Assembly (NCBI GenBank): GCA_963169195.1
Contig: CAUJDN010000115.1
Location: forward strand, 1-64,000
Direction of reading: 5' to 3'
DNA: 64,000 nt
DNA from: Acidobacteriota bacterium
GTDB taxonomy: Bacteria; Acidobacteriota; Vicinamibacteria; Vicinamibacterales; UBA2999
The first letter of the stretch is position 1, and each line of letters opens with the position of its first letter. The notes under the pieces are model-generated. The model did not search any database and was not told the origin of the DNA. It worked only from the letters and a program-made list of their open reading frames with translations. The position numbers and the translations under genes were made by a program. Below are positions 18,013 to 27,204 of this stretch, in pieces.

Positions 18013-18693
18013 ATGCGGTGGAAGGCGGGGCTCGGTGCCTGTCTGATCGTGGCTGGCGTCGTCGCCAGCGGAAATGGCCGGCGGCCGGCCGCGGTACAGG
18101 TGCCGACCGCGACCGCGGGCACGGCCGTGATCGAAGGGCGGGTCGCCATCCCTCCGCGCAAGCGGGCGCCCCTTCCCCACTACCCGAACCAGCCGCAGCA
18201 GCCTGGCCCACCCGAGCCGCCCAAGGCGGCGGTCTACCTGGAAGGGACCTTCCCGCCCGGCCCGACGCCACGCAGGGTCGCGCTCGGGCAGAGGGACCTC
18301 CAGTTCAATCCCGGGCTGCTCATCATCCAGCGTGGCACACCGGTCGACTTCCCGAACCAGGACGACCTGTATCACAACGTGTTTTCGTACTCCAAGACGA
18401 AGCGGTTCGACCTGGGCCGGTATCGCAAGGACGAGAAGCCGCCGGTCATCACCTTCGACCGGGTCGGCATCGTGCGCCTGGCCTGCGAGATCCACGAGCA
18501 CATGGAGGGCGTCATCCTCGTCGTCGACACGCCCTACTTCCAGAAGACGGATGCCGACGGGGCGTACCGCCTCGAGGGCCTCCCGGCGGGACGGTTCGTG
18601 CTGAAGGCCTGGGTGAGCGAGAAGCTCGTGTACGAGAGGCCGGTCGTGCTGACGCCGGGCGCGACGCTTCGGGTGGACTTCCCATCCTCGTGA
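18013..18693 (+). CDS. secreted cupredoxin-like protein with carboxypeptidase-regulatory-like tail
   Basis: A 226-residue protein with a signal peptide and a Pro-rich segment (PNQPQQPGPPEPP). The cupredoxin fold carries type-1 copper ligand candidates: His in DLYHNVFSYS, then Cys, His and Met in RLACEIHEHMEG. The C-terminal part (DADGAYRLEGLPAGRFVLKA) resembles a carboxypeptidase regulatory-like fold. Such plastocyanin-like proteins carry electrons or bind copper in the periplasm. The start at 18013 follows GGAGGTGCAGG. It overlaps the cyclase gene by 4 bases and forms an operon with it and the porin-like gene. Confidence 0.82.
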   Translation: MRWKAGLGACLIVAGVVASGNGRRPAAVQVPTATAGTAVIEGRVAIPPRKRAPLPHYPNQPQQPGPPEPPKAAVYLEGTFPPGPTPRRVALGQRDLQFNPGLLIIQRGTPVDFPNQDDLYHNVFSYSKTKRFDLGRYRKDEKPPVITFDRVGIVRLACEIHEHMEGVILVVDTPYFQKTDADGAYRLEGLPAGRFVLKAWVSEKLVYERPVVLTPGATLRVDFPSS

Positions 18694-20444
18694 TCAAGGC
18701 CCTCAGCTTCCGGTCCAAGCTGCTCGGCGCCATGATGCTCGTCGTGGCGGGGAGCGCCGCCATGACGCTGCTCACCCTGCAGCGCCGCGTCGAGACCGGC
18801 TACGAGCGGCTGCTGCAGAAGCAGTTCGACCAGGCCACCGCGGCCTTCACCGCGCTGCAGGATGCCCGGCTCGAATCGGTCAAGCGGCGGTGCCAAGCGC
18901 TCGGACAGTCGGTCCGGCTGCGTGCCGCCCTCCAGGCGGCGGCCGAAGAGGGCGCGGTCGAGATCCTCTACGACAATGCCACCGACGAGCTGCGCGACGT
19001 CCTCGGCGAGGCGTCGTTCTTCCGCTTCCTCGGGCCCGACGGTCGCATCCTGCCGCCTCCCGGATCGACATCCATCTCCGGCACCGAGCCCCTGAGCTCG
19101 CTCTGGACGGGCCTGCAGGCCGCCAGCCAGCAGACCGGGTTGCTCGTGCTGCCGACCTCCGATGGGCCGGCCCTGCAGGAGGTGATTGCCTCGCGGGTCG
19201 TCCATCCCCTCACGTACGACATGCTCGGCGCGCTGGTCCTGGCGTTTGCCGTTCCGGAAGTGGCGCCCCGCAGGCCCGCCGTCGTGCCGGACGAACAGGG
19301 CACGAGCCCCGCGCCGGGCACGGACGCCACGCTGATGGGATTCTTCCTCGGCGGCCGCCTGTTCGCGCGGCCGGAGCTCGACGCGAACGTGCGGCCCGAC
19401 GTCATCGAGGGCCGGTTGCGCCAGGCCACCGCCGAGGCGCCCGCCAGCGGTGACTTCGAGCTCACGTTCGGATCCGAGCCGTATCGCTTCTTCTACCGCG
19501 CGTCCGACCCCACCTCGGCCCTGCCAGCCGCCTACCAGGTCTCGATGTACTCGCTGGCCGAGGAGCGTCGCGACCTGTGGCAACTCCGCCGCGCCGTCCT
19601 GGGGTTCGCGGCGCTCGGCATGGTGGGAGCCTTTGCGCTGGCCACCGTGCTCTCCCACGGGCTGGCGGTTCCGATCCGGGAACTGGTCGCGGCCACCGCC
19701 GAGGTCGGCCGGGGCAACCTGTCGGTTCAGGTGCCCGTCCGCGGTACCGATGAGATCGGCCGGCTCGCGCACGCCTTCAACGACATGACCGTCGGGCTCG
19801 CGTTGAAGGAGCGGTATCGGAACGTGCTGAACCTGGTGTCCGACGAGACGGTGGCCGAGCGGCTGCTCTCGGGCGAGTCGGTGACACTCGGCGGAGAGCG
19901 GCGCGAGGTCACCGTGCTCTTCTGCGACATTCGCGGGTTCACCGAGCTGACGCGCCCGATGTCCCCCGAAGAGGTCATCGAGTTGCTCAACGAGCACATG
20001 ACCACGCTCACGCACGTCGTCAAGGAGCACGGCGGCGTGGTGGACAAGTTCGTCGGCGACTGCGTGATGGCGGTCTTCGGCGCTCCGATCAGTCGCGGCG
20101 ACGATGCCGCGTCGGCGGCGCGGTGTGCGGTAGGGATGATCGCCGCGCGCGAACTGGCCAACCGCACGTCGCGGCACGTGCTGCGCATCGGCATCGGCCT
20201 GGCCACCGGCCCCGTCGTCGCCGGGTGCATGGGGTCGGCGGACCGGATGAACTACACGGTCCTCGGCGAGCGCGTCAACCTCGCGTCACGCCTGTGCTCG
20301 TGCGCGGGTCCGATGGAGATCGTGATCGACCCGACGACGCGCGCGCGCCTGCCCGACGCGGCGGTGGTCGAGGCGCTTCCTCTCCTGCAGCTGAAGGGCT
20401 TCGGCGCCGGGGTGCCGGCGTTCCGGCTGGTCGAATGGAGTTGA
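18690..20444 (+). CDS. membrane adenylate/guanylate cyclase with sensor and HAMP domains
   Basis: A 584-residue protein: N-terminal membrane helix (LLGAMMLVVAGSAAMTLL), a periplasmic sensor region to about residue 300, a second helix (LGFAALGMVGAFALATVL), a HAMP linker (VPIRELVAATAEVGRGN) and a class III cyclase domain beginning GERREVTVLFCDIRGFTEL, with VDKFVGDCVMAVFGAP and RMNYTVLGERVNLASRL. The metal-binding Asp residues are present. It would make a cyclic nucleotide in response to a periplasmic signal. The GTG start overlaps the stop of the cupredoxin gene, giving translational coupling. A cNMP-binding protein is encoded at 5-541, but a link between them is only speculation. Confidence 0.9.
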   Translation: MIKALSFRSKLLGAMMLVVAGSAAMTLLTLQRRVETGYERLLQKQFDQATAAFTALQDARLESVKRRCQALGQSVRLRAALQAAAEEGAVEILYDNATDELRDVLGEASFFRFLGPDGRILPPPGSTSISGTEPLSSLWTGLQAASQQTGLLVLPTSDGPALQEVIASRVVHPLTYDMLGALVLAFAVPEVAPRRPAVVPDEQGTSPAPGTDATLMGFFLGGRLFARPELDANVRPDVIEGRLRQATAEAPASGDFELTFGSEPYRFFYRASDPTSALPAAYQVSMYSLAEERRDLWQLRRAVLGFAALGMVGAFALATVLSHGLAVPIRELVAATAEVGRGNLSVQVPVRGTDEIGRLAHAFNDMTVGLALKERYRNVLNLVSDETVAERLLSGESVTLGGERREVTVLFCDIRGFTELTRPMSPEEVIELLNEHMTTLTHVVKEHGGVVDKFVGDCVMAVFGAPISRGDDAASAARCAVGMIAARELANRTSRHVLRIGIGLATGPVVAGCMGSADRMNYTVLGERVNLASRLCSCAGPMEIVIDPTTRARLPDAAVVEALPLLQLKGFGAGVPAFRLVEWS

Positions 20445-20446
20445 CG

Positions 20447-21628
20447 ATGCGGACAGGACTCGTGGTGCTCGCGCTGAGCCTGATCGTGCCGGTACGGGCG
20501 TGGGCCCAGGGCGTGACGCTCGGAGGCCCCGACGACGCGGTGCAGATGGACATCACCGCGGTCCTCGATTTCGAGGGATACGACGTCTCGTCGCCGCCGC
20601 CAGGCCTCGTCTACGGCGACGGCGGCACGGCGTTCAATCCGCGCCTGCGCCTCCACGCGGGCACCCGGCTCGGGCCGCGCGTGTCCGCCTTCGTCCAGCT
20701 GCGCGCCGACCGCGGCTTCGATCCGCTGCAGGCCGAACGCGACTTCCGTGCCGACGAGTACTACCTGCGCCTCTCGGTGGCGAAGGGCGGGCAACTGACC
20801 CTCGTCGCCGGCAAGTCGGCGACGGTGGTGGGCAGCTGGGTGGCCCGCCACTACTCGTGGGAGAACCCGTTCGTCAACGCGCCGCTGCCGTACGAGAACG
20901 TGACCATCATGTGGGATCGCTGGTCGCCGTCCAGCCCCGACGAGTTCCTGGGATACCTCCAGCAGCCCGATCGCAAGGCCGACATGCTGCCGATGATCTG
21001 GGGGCCGGCATACACGACGGGGCTCTCGGCGTTCGGAACCGCAGGGCGATGGGACTACGGTGTCGAGGTCAAGAACGCGGGCCTCTCCTCCCGGCCGGCG
21101 GACTGGGATGTCAGCGAGAACCTCTGGCGTCGTCCCACGGTGAGCGGACGCGCCGGGTTCCGGCCGACCTCGGCCTGGAACATCGGCCTGTCCCTCAGCC
21201 GCGGGCATTACCTGACCGGCGATCCCAGCCAGACGCTCCTCTCCGGCGCACGGCTGGGCGACTTCCATCAGACCACGATCGGGCAGGACATCAGCTACGC
21301 GCACGGCCACTTGCAGCTGTGGTCCGAGGTGTTCTGGTCGCAGTTCGACGTCCAGCGCGTCGGCCAGGTGCAGACCTCGTCGTACTACGTCGAGGGGAAG
21401 TACAAGCTGACGCCGCAGCTCTTCGTCGCGGCTCGGTGGGGCCAGCAGTTCTTCAGTGACGTCAGCGGCGCCCCATGGGACGGTCCCGCGTCCCGGGCGG
21501 AGGTCGCCGTCGGCTACCGGTTCAGCCGCCGCCTGCAGGTCAAGGCGCAGTACGGGCGCACGTCGGAGGACCGGCCGGTGGCCCAGGGCCCGCGACTGGC
21601 GGCGCTGCAGATCACGATCCGGCTCTGA
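20447..21628 (+). CDS. outer membrane porin-like beta-barrel protein
   Basis: A 393-residue protein with a signal peptide (LVVLALSLIVPVRAWAQ) and alternating hydrophobic/polar strands with many aromatic residues (SYYVEGKYKLTPQLFVAARW, RAEVAVGYRFSRRLQVKAQY) ending in Leu, the usual shape of an outer-membrane barrel. No named porin family is certain. The ATG at 20447 lies 2 bases after the cyclase stop and has GGAG upstream. Third gene of the cupredoxin-cyclase-porin operon. Confidence 0.75.
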   Translation: MRTGLVVLALSLIVPVRAWAQGVTLGGPDDAVQMDITAVLDFEGYDVSSPPPGLVYGDGGTAFNPRLRLHAGTRLGPRVSAFVQLRADRGFDPLQAERDFRADEYYLRLSVAKGGQLTLVAGKSATVVGSWVARHYSWENPFVNAPLPYENVTIMWDRWSPSSPDEFLGYLQQPDRKADMLPMIWGPAYTTGLSAFGTAGRWDYGVEVKNAGLSSRPADWDVSENLWRRPTVSGRAGFRPTSAWNIGLSLSRGHYLTGDPSQTLLSGARLGDFHQTTIGQDISYAHGHLQLWSEVFWSQFDVQRVGQVQTSSYYVEGKYKLTPQLFVAARWGQQFFSDVSGAPWDGPASRAEVAVGYRFSRRLQVKAQYGRTSEDRPVAQGPRLAALQITIRL

Positions 21629-21670
21629 GCGGCCCGGGGCGAGCCCGCCACGAACGCGCCGGCGCCCGCC

Positions 21671-22201
21671 TCAGCCTCGCCGGGGCGAGAGGCCAGGCAG
21701 GAACCTCGCGTGGGACACCCGCAACGCCGTCAGGTCCTCTGGCAGGATCTTCAGGTGGCTCGCGATGCGGTGGATCTCGGACTCCTCGGCAATCGAGATG
21801 GCCTCGTCCGTGGCCGCGACGCGGAACAGGCAGCGCGCGAGCGCACGCTTCTCCTCGTAGGTCGCCGTCTCGCTGAACTCCCGCGCCACTTCGAAGTCCG
21901 CGATGCCGGCGAACATCAGGTTGGCGGACTTGGCCAGGCCGACCACGACGACGGCCTGCTCGGTTGTGAGGCCGCCTTCCTGCACGACCAGCGCTTCCAT
22001 GGCACGGGTCTCCTCGGGGCTGACGTGCTGGTCGGCGTGCGCGACCCGGCCGAGGAGGTAGGCGAATCGCGCGAGGTGGCGCGCCTGATCGGGCTCGAGG
22101 TGCTCGAGGGTTTCGACCAGGTCCCGGAGTGCGGCGGGTTCCGGCCTGTCGGGGCGCCCGGATCCAAGCCCGAGCCAGGTGCGGATCGCGTCAAGCGCCA
22201 T
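21671..22201 (-). CDS. TerB-family protein
   Basis: A 176-residue all-alpha protein with the TerB/DjlA-N pattern: an acidic start of the core (YLLGRVAHADQHVSPEETRA), a second similar half (LFRVAATDEAISIAEESEIH) and a C-terminal IASHLKILPEDL. TerB domains bind metal through acidic residues and occur in tellurite-resistance and stress proteins; the job of single-domain versions is unclear. It lies 20 bases after the LVIVD gene on the same strand, so it is probably co-transcribed. Confidence 0.8.
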   Translation of the reverse strand: MALDAIRTWLGLGSGRPDRPEPAALRDLVETLEHLEPDQARHLARFAYLLGRVAHADQHVSPEETRAMEALVVQEGGLTTEQAVVVVGLAKSANLMFAGIADFEVAREFSETATYEEKRALARCLFRVAATDEAISIAEESEIHRIASHLKILPEDLTALRVSHARFLPGLSPRRG

Positions 22202-22221
22202 GGCTGGAATCGTGTGTCCGG

Positions 22222-24156
22222 CTACTTCAGGCGCGCCGCGCGGCCCTTCAGCGTCTCGGCGAGCGCCTTCAACCGCGCCTGGTCGCGCCCGGCGGCCGCG
22301 GCCGCATCGGTCTCCAGCTGGCCCGCCAGCGTGTCGAGCTGCTGCACCACCGTTGCGGCGTTGCGGTCCCGCGACGAGCGCATGCCTTCCGCGCGGTCCA
22401 TCGCGGCGACCACCGCCTTCGCGCGCTCGGGCTGAATGGCCTTCGCGCGGTTCAACTGATCGACGTACGCCTTGGCCACGACCGCCGTCGCCGGCCAGGC
22501 GACCTTCGGCTGCTGCTGCGCGTTGAACTCGTCGTGCCGCACGAGCATCGCGGCGTCGATCTCGTGCTGCGACAGGAACTCGCCGGGCGTCAGGCGGAAC
22601 ACGTCGATGCCGCGCGCGATCTCCGACGCGTAGATGTGGCCGTTGTACCAGTAGGTGGACCAATATCCGCCCGTGATGAGCTGCGTCTGGTCCAGCGGGC
22701 CGCGATCGAAGAACGCGATCTCGACCGGGTTGGCCGAGTCGGTGAAGTCGAACACCGACAGCCCGCCCTGGTACCAGCCCTGCACCATGATGTCGCGCCC
22801 GGGCACCGGGATGAGCGAGCCGTTGTGCGCCACGCAGTTCTCCGTGTCGGTCTGCGGCGCCGGCATCTTGTAGTAGCCCTTGAACTGCATCTTCCCGTCC
22901 ACGATGTCGAAGATGGCGTTCGCGCCCCAGTTGGGAAGGTCCGTCGCGCGGCAACGCGGCCGGGTCCCGCCGCCCCACTCGTCCGTGAACAGGACCTTCG
23001 TGCCGTCGTTGTTGAACGTGGCCGAGTGCCAGTAGGCGAAGTTCCTGTCGACAACGGCGTCCAGGCGCTTCGGGTGCACCGGATCCGAGATGTCCATCAG
23101 GATGCCGTTGCCCGAGCAGGCGCCCGCCGCGAGGCCGCGCTCGGGAAAGACCGTGATGTCGTGGCACTGGTTCGTCACGCTCGTGCGCTGCGTGCCGGGC
23201 CCGTGGTCGCCGCCCTTCCACAGGCCGGCGATGGCGCCGGTGGTCTCGTCGGCAAAGATGCGCGGGCGGTTCACGATCCTCGCGTGCTGCGGCGCCGCCA
23301 GCGGCACCTCGATCACGTCGATGCTGAAGAGCGCCGTGTTCTCGTCCTGGTCCGGCTCCTCGCCCGAGCAGCCCTCGAGCTCCTCGCCCGGGCGGACCGA
23401 GCCGGTGCCCGACCCGTACACGAAGATGCGCGACGGGTCCTTCCCGTCCGGCACGAGCGTGTGCGTGTGCGAGCCGCGGCACGTCTGCACCGCCGCCACC
23501 TGCCGCGGCTTGCGCAGGTCGCTGATATCGAAGATGCGCACGCCGCGGAAGCGCTCCTTGCTCACCGTCTCGGGCACGCCCTGCACGCCGCAGTCGATGC
23601 GGCCGCGCGTCTGCTCCACCGACATGAACAGGAGGTTGCCCCACACCGACACGTCACCCTGTCCGCCGGGGCAGACGATGGAGGCCAGCAGCGTCGGCTT
23701 GCGGGCGTCCTCGATGTCGTAGGTGTTGAAGCCGTGGAAGTTCCCCACCCACATGCGCGTGCCGGCAAACGCGAGGTCCGAATTGGCGAAGTCCAGGCCG
23801 CCGCGGGCAGGCGGCGTCCCGGGGCGGGGGCCGGCGGGCTGGCCGGCCGCGGGGGCCGCCGGTACAGCGAGCGCCGCCGGTGCGGCCGCACCGGTCCCGT
23901 CCGCGAGCGCCGGCTCGGGACGCTCCGGACCGGACGGCTCGCCGGCAGGCTGCGCCGGATCGAAGAAGCCCCGGGGCCGCGGCAAGGTGGCGGTGAGCTC
24001 CATGTTCCGCGCGGCGACGCCGGCGTCGAAGAGGCCGGCTTTCAGCCCGATCCTCGGATCCTGCGGATCGGCCGGGCGCTGCTGCGCGCCGCCCACCAGC
24101 ACGACGCCGCCGACAATCGCCGCCACCGCTCCAACCCGGATCGCCAGCCCCCTCAT
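22222..24156 (-). CDS. secreted LVIVD-repeat beta-propeller protein
   Basis: A 644-residue secreted protein with an N-terminal signal (VGAVAAIVGGVVLVGGAQQ) and a Pro/Ala/Gly-rich linker around residues 75-105. A series of LVIVD-type repeats follows (NFHGFNTYDIEDARKPTLLA, GVRIFDISDLRKPRQVAAV, ILMDISDPVHPKRLDAV, LSVFDFTDSANPVEIAFFD), predicted to fold as a propeller. The C-terminal ~110 residues are helical. Cell-surface role unknown. The stop region is followed closely by TerB; the start overlaps the DUF305 stop by 4 bases. Confidence 0.85.
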   Translation of the reverse strand: MRGLAIRVGAVAAIVGGVVLVGGAQQRPADPQDPRIGLKAGLFDAGVAARNMELTATLPRPRGFFDPAQPAGEPSGPERPEPALADGTGAAAPAALAVPAAPAAGQPAGPRPGTPPARGGLDFANSDLAFAGTRMWVGNFHGFNTYDIEDARKPTLLASIVCPGGQGDVSVWGNLLFMSVEQTRGRIDCGVQGVPETVSKERFRGVRIFDISDLRKPRQVAAVQTCRGSHTHTLVPDGKDPSRIFVYGSGTGSVRPGEELEGCSGEEPDQDENTALFSIDVIEVPLAAPQHARIVNRPRIFADETTGAIAGLWKGGDHGPGTQRTSVTNQCHDITVFPERGLAAGACSGNGILMDISDPVHPKRLDAVVDRNFAYWHSATFNNDGTKVLFTDEWGGGTRPRCRATDLPNWGANAIFDIVDGKMQFKGYYKMPAPQTDTENCVAHNGSLIPVPGRDIMVQGWYQGGLSVFDFTDSANPVEIAFFDRGPLDQTQLITGGYWSTYWYNGHIYASEIARGIDVFRLTPGEFLSQHEIDAAMLVRHDEFNAQQQPKVAWPATAVVAKAYVDQLNRAKAIQPERAKAVVAAMDRAEGMRSSRDRNAATVVQQLDTLAGQLETDAAAAAGRDQARLKALAETLKGRAARLK

Positions 24157-24803
24157 CGCTGCAGCTCCCGGAGCAACGCGCCCATCCGGTCGATCTCCAT
24201 CTGCTGATCGGCTTCGACATCCGACGCGAACGCGAAGATGTCGCCGTCCTGGCCCGCGCCAGGCTCGGCGAACAGCTCCCGCACCATCGTCAGCGCGCCC
24301 GCGTGGTGCTTGATCATGCCTTCGAGGAACAGGCGGTCGAATGCCACACCGGTCGCCGCCTCGAGCCTCGCCATCTCCTCCTGCGTCAGCATCCCCGGCA
24401 TGAGCGTGGCGCCCGGCTGGTGATGCGCGTGCGGATCCGGCAGCGTCTGCCCGCGGGCCCTCAGCCAGTCCTGCATCATCCGGATTTCATCGACCTGTGA
24501 GACATCGATGCGCTTCCCCAGCAGCTTCATGTCCTCCCGGCTGGTCCGGGAGGGCAGGAGCGCGGCCATCTCGATGGCCTGCTGATGGTGCCCAATCATG
24601 CCCTGCATGAACCGCACGTCCGCAGGGGTGAACCGGACCTTCGAGAGATCGGTGGCGTCGGCAACGCTGACCGTCCGCCCCTCCTGTCCGGGCGCACCGG
24701 GTTGGATGAGGCCGGGGCCTCCAGCAACGCTGGCGCTGCGGCACGCGGCGGCGGCAGCCGCCACCAGCCCCAGCGCAATCAGGCGGGTGATCGTCGTGGG
24801 CAT
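24153..24803 (-). CDS. DUF305 lipoprotein
   Basis: A 216-residue protein with a lipoprotein signal ending AAAAACRS and a duplicated DUF305 fold. The paired motifs FMQGMIGHHQQAIEMA and FLEGMIKHHAGALTM give two His-His pairs with Met residues, a likely metal (copper) site. DUF305 proteins are often found with copper-handling genes. It is the first gene of a three-gene minus-strand set with the LVIVD and TerB proteins. The start at 24803 gives the lipoprotein signal directly. Confidence 0.88.
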   Translation of the reverse strand: MPTTITRLIALGLVAAAAAACRSASVAGGPGLIQPGAPGQEGRTVSVADATDLSKVRFTPADVRFMQGMIGHHQQAIEMAALLPSRTSREDMKLLGKRIDVSQVDEIRMMQDWLRARGQTLPDPHAHHQPGATLMPGMLTQEEMARLEAATGVAFDRLFLEGMIKHHAGALTMVRELFAEPGAGQDGDIFAFASDVEADQQMEIDRMGALLRELQR

Positions 24804-24999
24804 CGTGACCCCAAGGATAACGCAGGCGACGCTGCGCGCCGCGGGGTGCACGGGCCGCATCGGCGACGGGCCGCTGATGCCGGCGTGGCTCCCGGCGATG
24901 GTGTCGTCGTGGCCGAAGGCGGCGGGAACCCATGCGGAAAGCCGCCCCGATCCGGGGGGGTCGCCCGTCCCGATGAGTAAAGTCTCCCCGGCGCCGAAC

Positions 25000-25407
25000 T
25001 CAGTGGGGTGACGGACGCGCCACCAGCACCAGTTCGTCCACGGCTACCGACCAGTGCAGGCCGCCAGACTCCACCAGCAACTGATAGAGGCGCGGGTCGT
25101 CCTCGAAGTTGAGGCTGCCCTGCCCCGCTCCCCGCTGATTCACGACTTCCTGGAGCGGCCGCCCGCTCACGCCGCTCTGGACCGTCAGGCGGAAGCGGCC
25201 GTCGGCCACGCCGGCCTCCGGCCGGGTTTCCCAGACAATCCGGAAGCGGCCGGACTGGCTGTCGAATCCGATGGTGCGATCGCCCGACCCCTGCCACGTT
25301 CCGACCTGCCGCGGCACGGCGATGCGTGGCTCGGGGGCGGCCGGCGTGGATCGGCACGCCAGTGCCGAGAGCAGGAGGGCGATCAGGAGCGCGACGGTGC
25401 GCGGCAT
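25000..25407 (-). CDS. small lipoprotein of unknown function
   Basis: A 135-residue protein with a lipobox (LLIALLLSALACRS). The mature part is beta-rich (VGTWQGSGDRTIGFDSQSGR, FRLTVQSGVSGRPLQEVV, YQLLVESGGLHWSVAVDELV). No known domain recognised. The upstream ATG at 25440 would precede the signal by 11 charged residues, so 25407 is preferred. The gene stands alone, divergent from the nitrilase. The 24804-24999 spacer downstream shows nothing notable. Confidence 0.7.
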   Translation of the reverse strand: MPRTVALLIALLLSALACRSTPAAPEPRIAVPRQVGTWQGSGDRTIGFDSQSGRFRIVWETRPEAGVADGRFRLTVQSGVSGRPLQEVVNQRGAGQGSLNFEDDPRLYQLLVESGGLHWSVAVDELVLVARPSPH

Positions 25408-25502
25408 GGGGCTCTTCGGAACGATAGCCCATTCGCGCAACGCGGGCGGCGGTATATCCTTTGCAGCGAAGAACGCTCACACGCGAGGAGGCGTGTCCCC
25501 CC

Positions 25503-26537
25503 TTGAGCGCATCTCCGCCGGTGAAAGGTCCGTACACGGTGGCCGTGGTGCAGGCGGCCTCGGTCGGATTCGACGTGGAGCGCACGCTCCAGAAGCTGGG
25601 CGATCTCACGGCCGACGCCAGCCGGCGCGGCGCCAGCCTCACGCTGTTTCCGGAAGCGTTCGTGTCCGCGTACCCGCGCGGCCTCGACTTCGGCGCCGTC
25701 GTGGGCTCGCGGACCACCGAGGGGCGCGAGCAGTTCCGCCGGCACTGGGAGAGCGCCATCGACGTACCCGGGCCGCACGTCGATCGCATGGCCGGCCTGG
25801 CGCGCGCCAATCGTACCCACCTGGTCGTCGGCGTCGTCGAGCGCAGCGGCGGCACACTCTACTGCACGGCCCTCTTCCTGGGCTCGGATGGACGATACCT
25901 GGGCAAGCACCGCAAGCTCATGCCCACGGCCAGCGAGCGCCTGGTGTGGGGGTTCGGCGACGGCTCGACGCTCACCGTCGTGGACACCGAGCTGGGCCGC
26001 GTGGGCGCGGTCATCTGCTGGGAGAACTACATGCCGCTGCTCCGGGCGGCGATGTACGCGAAGGGCATCGAGATCTACTGCGCGCCCACGGCCGACGCGC
26101 GCGCGACGTGGCTGCCGACGATGCGGCACATCGCACAGGAAGGGCGCTGCTTCGTCCTGTCGGCCAACCAGTTCGCCCGGCGGAAGGACTACCCGGCGGA
26201 CTACGAGACGGCGTTCGGCGACGACCCGCAGACCGTGATTTCGCGCGGCGGCAGCTGCATCATCGGCCCGCTCGGCGAGGTGCTGGCGGGCCCCGACTTC
26301 AGCGGCGAGACCATCCTCACCGCCACCATCGACCCCTACGACATCGCGCGCGCGCGAATGGACTTCGACGCCGTCGGCCACTACGCACGTCCGGACATCT
26401 TTCAGCTGCTGGTCGACGAATCGCCGCGCACGCCCGTGACCTTCCACAGCGGCACGCGCCCGCCCACGCCGCCCGTGGCGATGCGCGACGTGGACCGCCG
26501 GGCGGGGGGCACGCGGGCGGGTGACCCGGTGCGGTAG
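25503..26537 (+). CDS. nitrilase (carbon-nitrogen hydrolase superfamily)
   Basis: A 344-residue enzyme with a complete Glu-Lys-Cys triad: Glu51 in LFPEAFVSAYPRG, Lys138 in HRKLMPT and Cys172 in VICWENYMPLLR. The VICWENYMPL form is characteristic of true nitrilases (nitrile to carboxylate and ammonia) rather than amidases. Family length fits. TTG 25503 follows GAGGAGG; GTG 25521 is an alternative. A TATATC at 25453-25458 may be the -10. It is a single-gene unit, converging on the SnoaL-like gene. Substrate unknown. Confidence 0.9.
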   Translation: MSASPPVKGPYTVAVVQAASVGFDVERTLQKLGDLTADASRRGASLTLFPEAFVSAYPRGLDFGAVVGSRTTEGREQFRRHWESAIDVPGPHVDRMAGLARANRTHLVVGVVERSGGTLYCTALFLGSDGRYLGKHRKLMPTASERLVWGFGDGSTLTVVDTELGRVGAVICWENYMPLLRAAMYAKGIEIYCAPTADARATWLPTMRHIAQEGRCFVLSANQFARRKDYPADYETAFGDDPQTVISRGGSCIIGPLGEVLAGPDFSGETILTATIDPYDIARARMDFDAVGHYARPDIFQLLVDESPRTPVTFHSGTRPPTPPVAMRDVDRRAGGTRAGDPVR

Positions 26538-26656
26538 CGCGAACGCCGCTCGGCCCGACACCCCGGTCCCCGCTGACGACCCGGCACCATCACCGTCACG
26601 ACGGCGGCGTCGCGCCAGCAGCCGCTCCGCCCCTGACGGGAGCGAGTCGCGCCGGC

Positions 26657-27106
26657 CTACGCGCGCTGCTTGCGATAGGAGTTCTTGAGCGCGATCCTGC
26701 CGTCCTTCAGCGTGAAGATGTCGCAGCCGTTCACCTCCACCTTCGCGCCCGCCTTCGTGGTGCCGGTGAAGGTCCACTCCGACACGGCGCGGTCGCCCGC
26801 GACGAAGTGGCGCGGGTTGTTCCAGCGGCCGTCGGCGTACGCCTCGAAGACAGCCGCGTACGCCCGGCGGACCGCGTCACGGCCCACGTGGCGCGTCCCT
26901 GCCACGTCGGGACCGCCCGCGGCCTCGAACACGCAGTCGGCCGCCATGCAGGCCATCAGGCCCTCCACGTCGTGCCGGTTCCACGCCGCGGCGAAATCAT
27001 CCAGCATCTTCAGCACGGCGGCATCCGACGCGCGCGCCTCGGCCGGCGCCAGCATCGTGGCCGCCGCGCCGGCAAGCGCCCCGTTCAGCAGGTCTCGTCT
27101 GTTCAT
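26657..27106 (-). CDS. exported SnoaL-like (NTF2-fold) protein
   Basis: A 149-residue protein with an N-terminal MNRRDLLNGALAGAAATML segment, a Tat-like export signal, followed by an NTF2/SnoaL-like domain (FAAAWNRHDVEGLMACMAAD, GRDAVRRAYAAVFEAY, GCDIFTLKDGRIALKNSYRK). Members of this fold are small isomerases, cyclases or binding proteins; the substrate cannot be told. The stretch 26538-26656 before it shows nothing notable. Confidence 0.78.
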   Translation of the reverse strand: MNRRDLLNGALAGAAATMLAPAEARASDAAVLKMLDDFAAAWNRHDVEGLMACMAADCVFEAAGGPDVAGTRHVGRDAVRRAYAAVFEAYADGRWNNPRHFVAGDRAVSEWTFTGTTKAGAKVEVNGCDIFTLKDGRIALKNSYRKQRA

Positions 27107-27204
27107 GCGCGCATCGTGCCACATTGCCGGGCCCGGCGGGCCGCCTTTCCAGGCCCAGGCTGCAGGCCCGACGGCAGGGGCGGATGGGGTGAGGCGTCGC
27201 CGGG

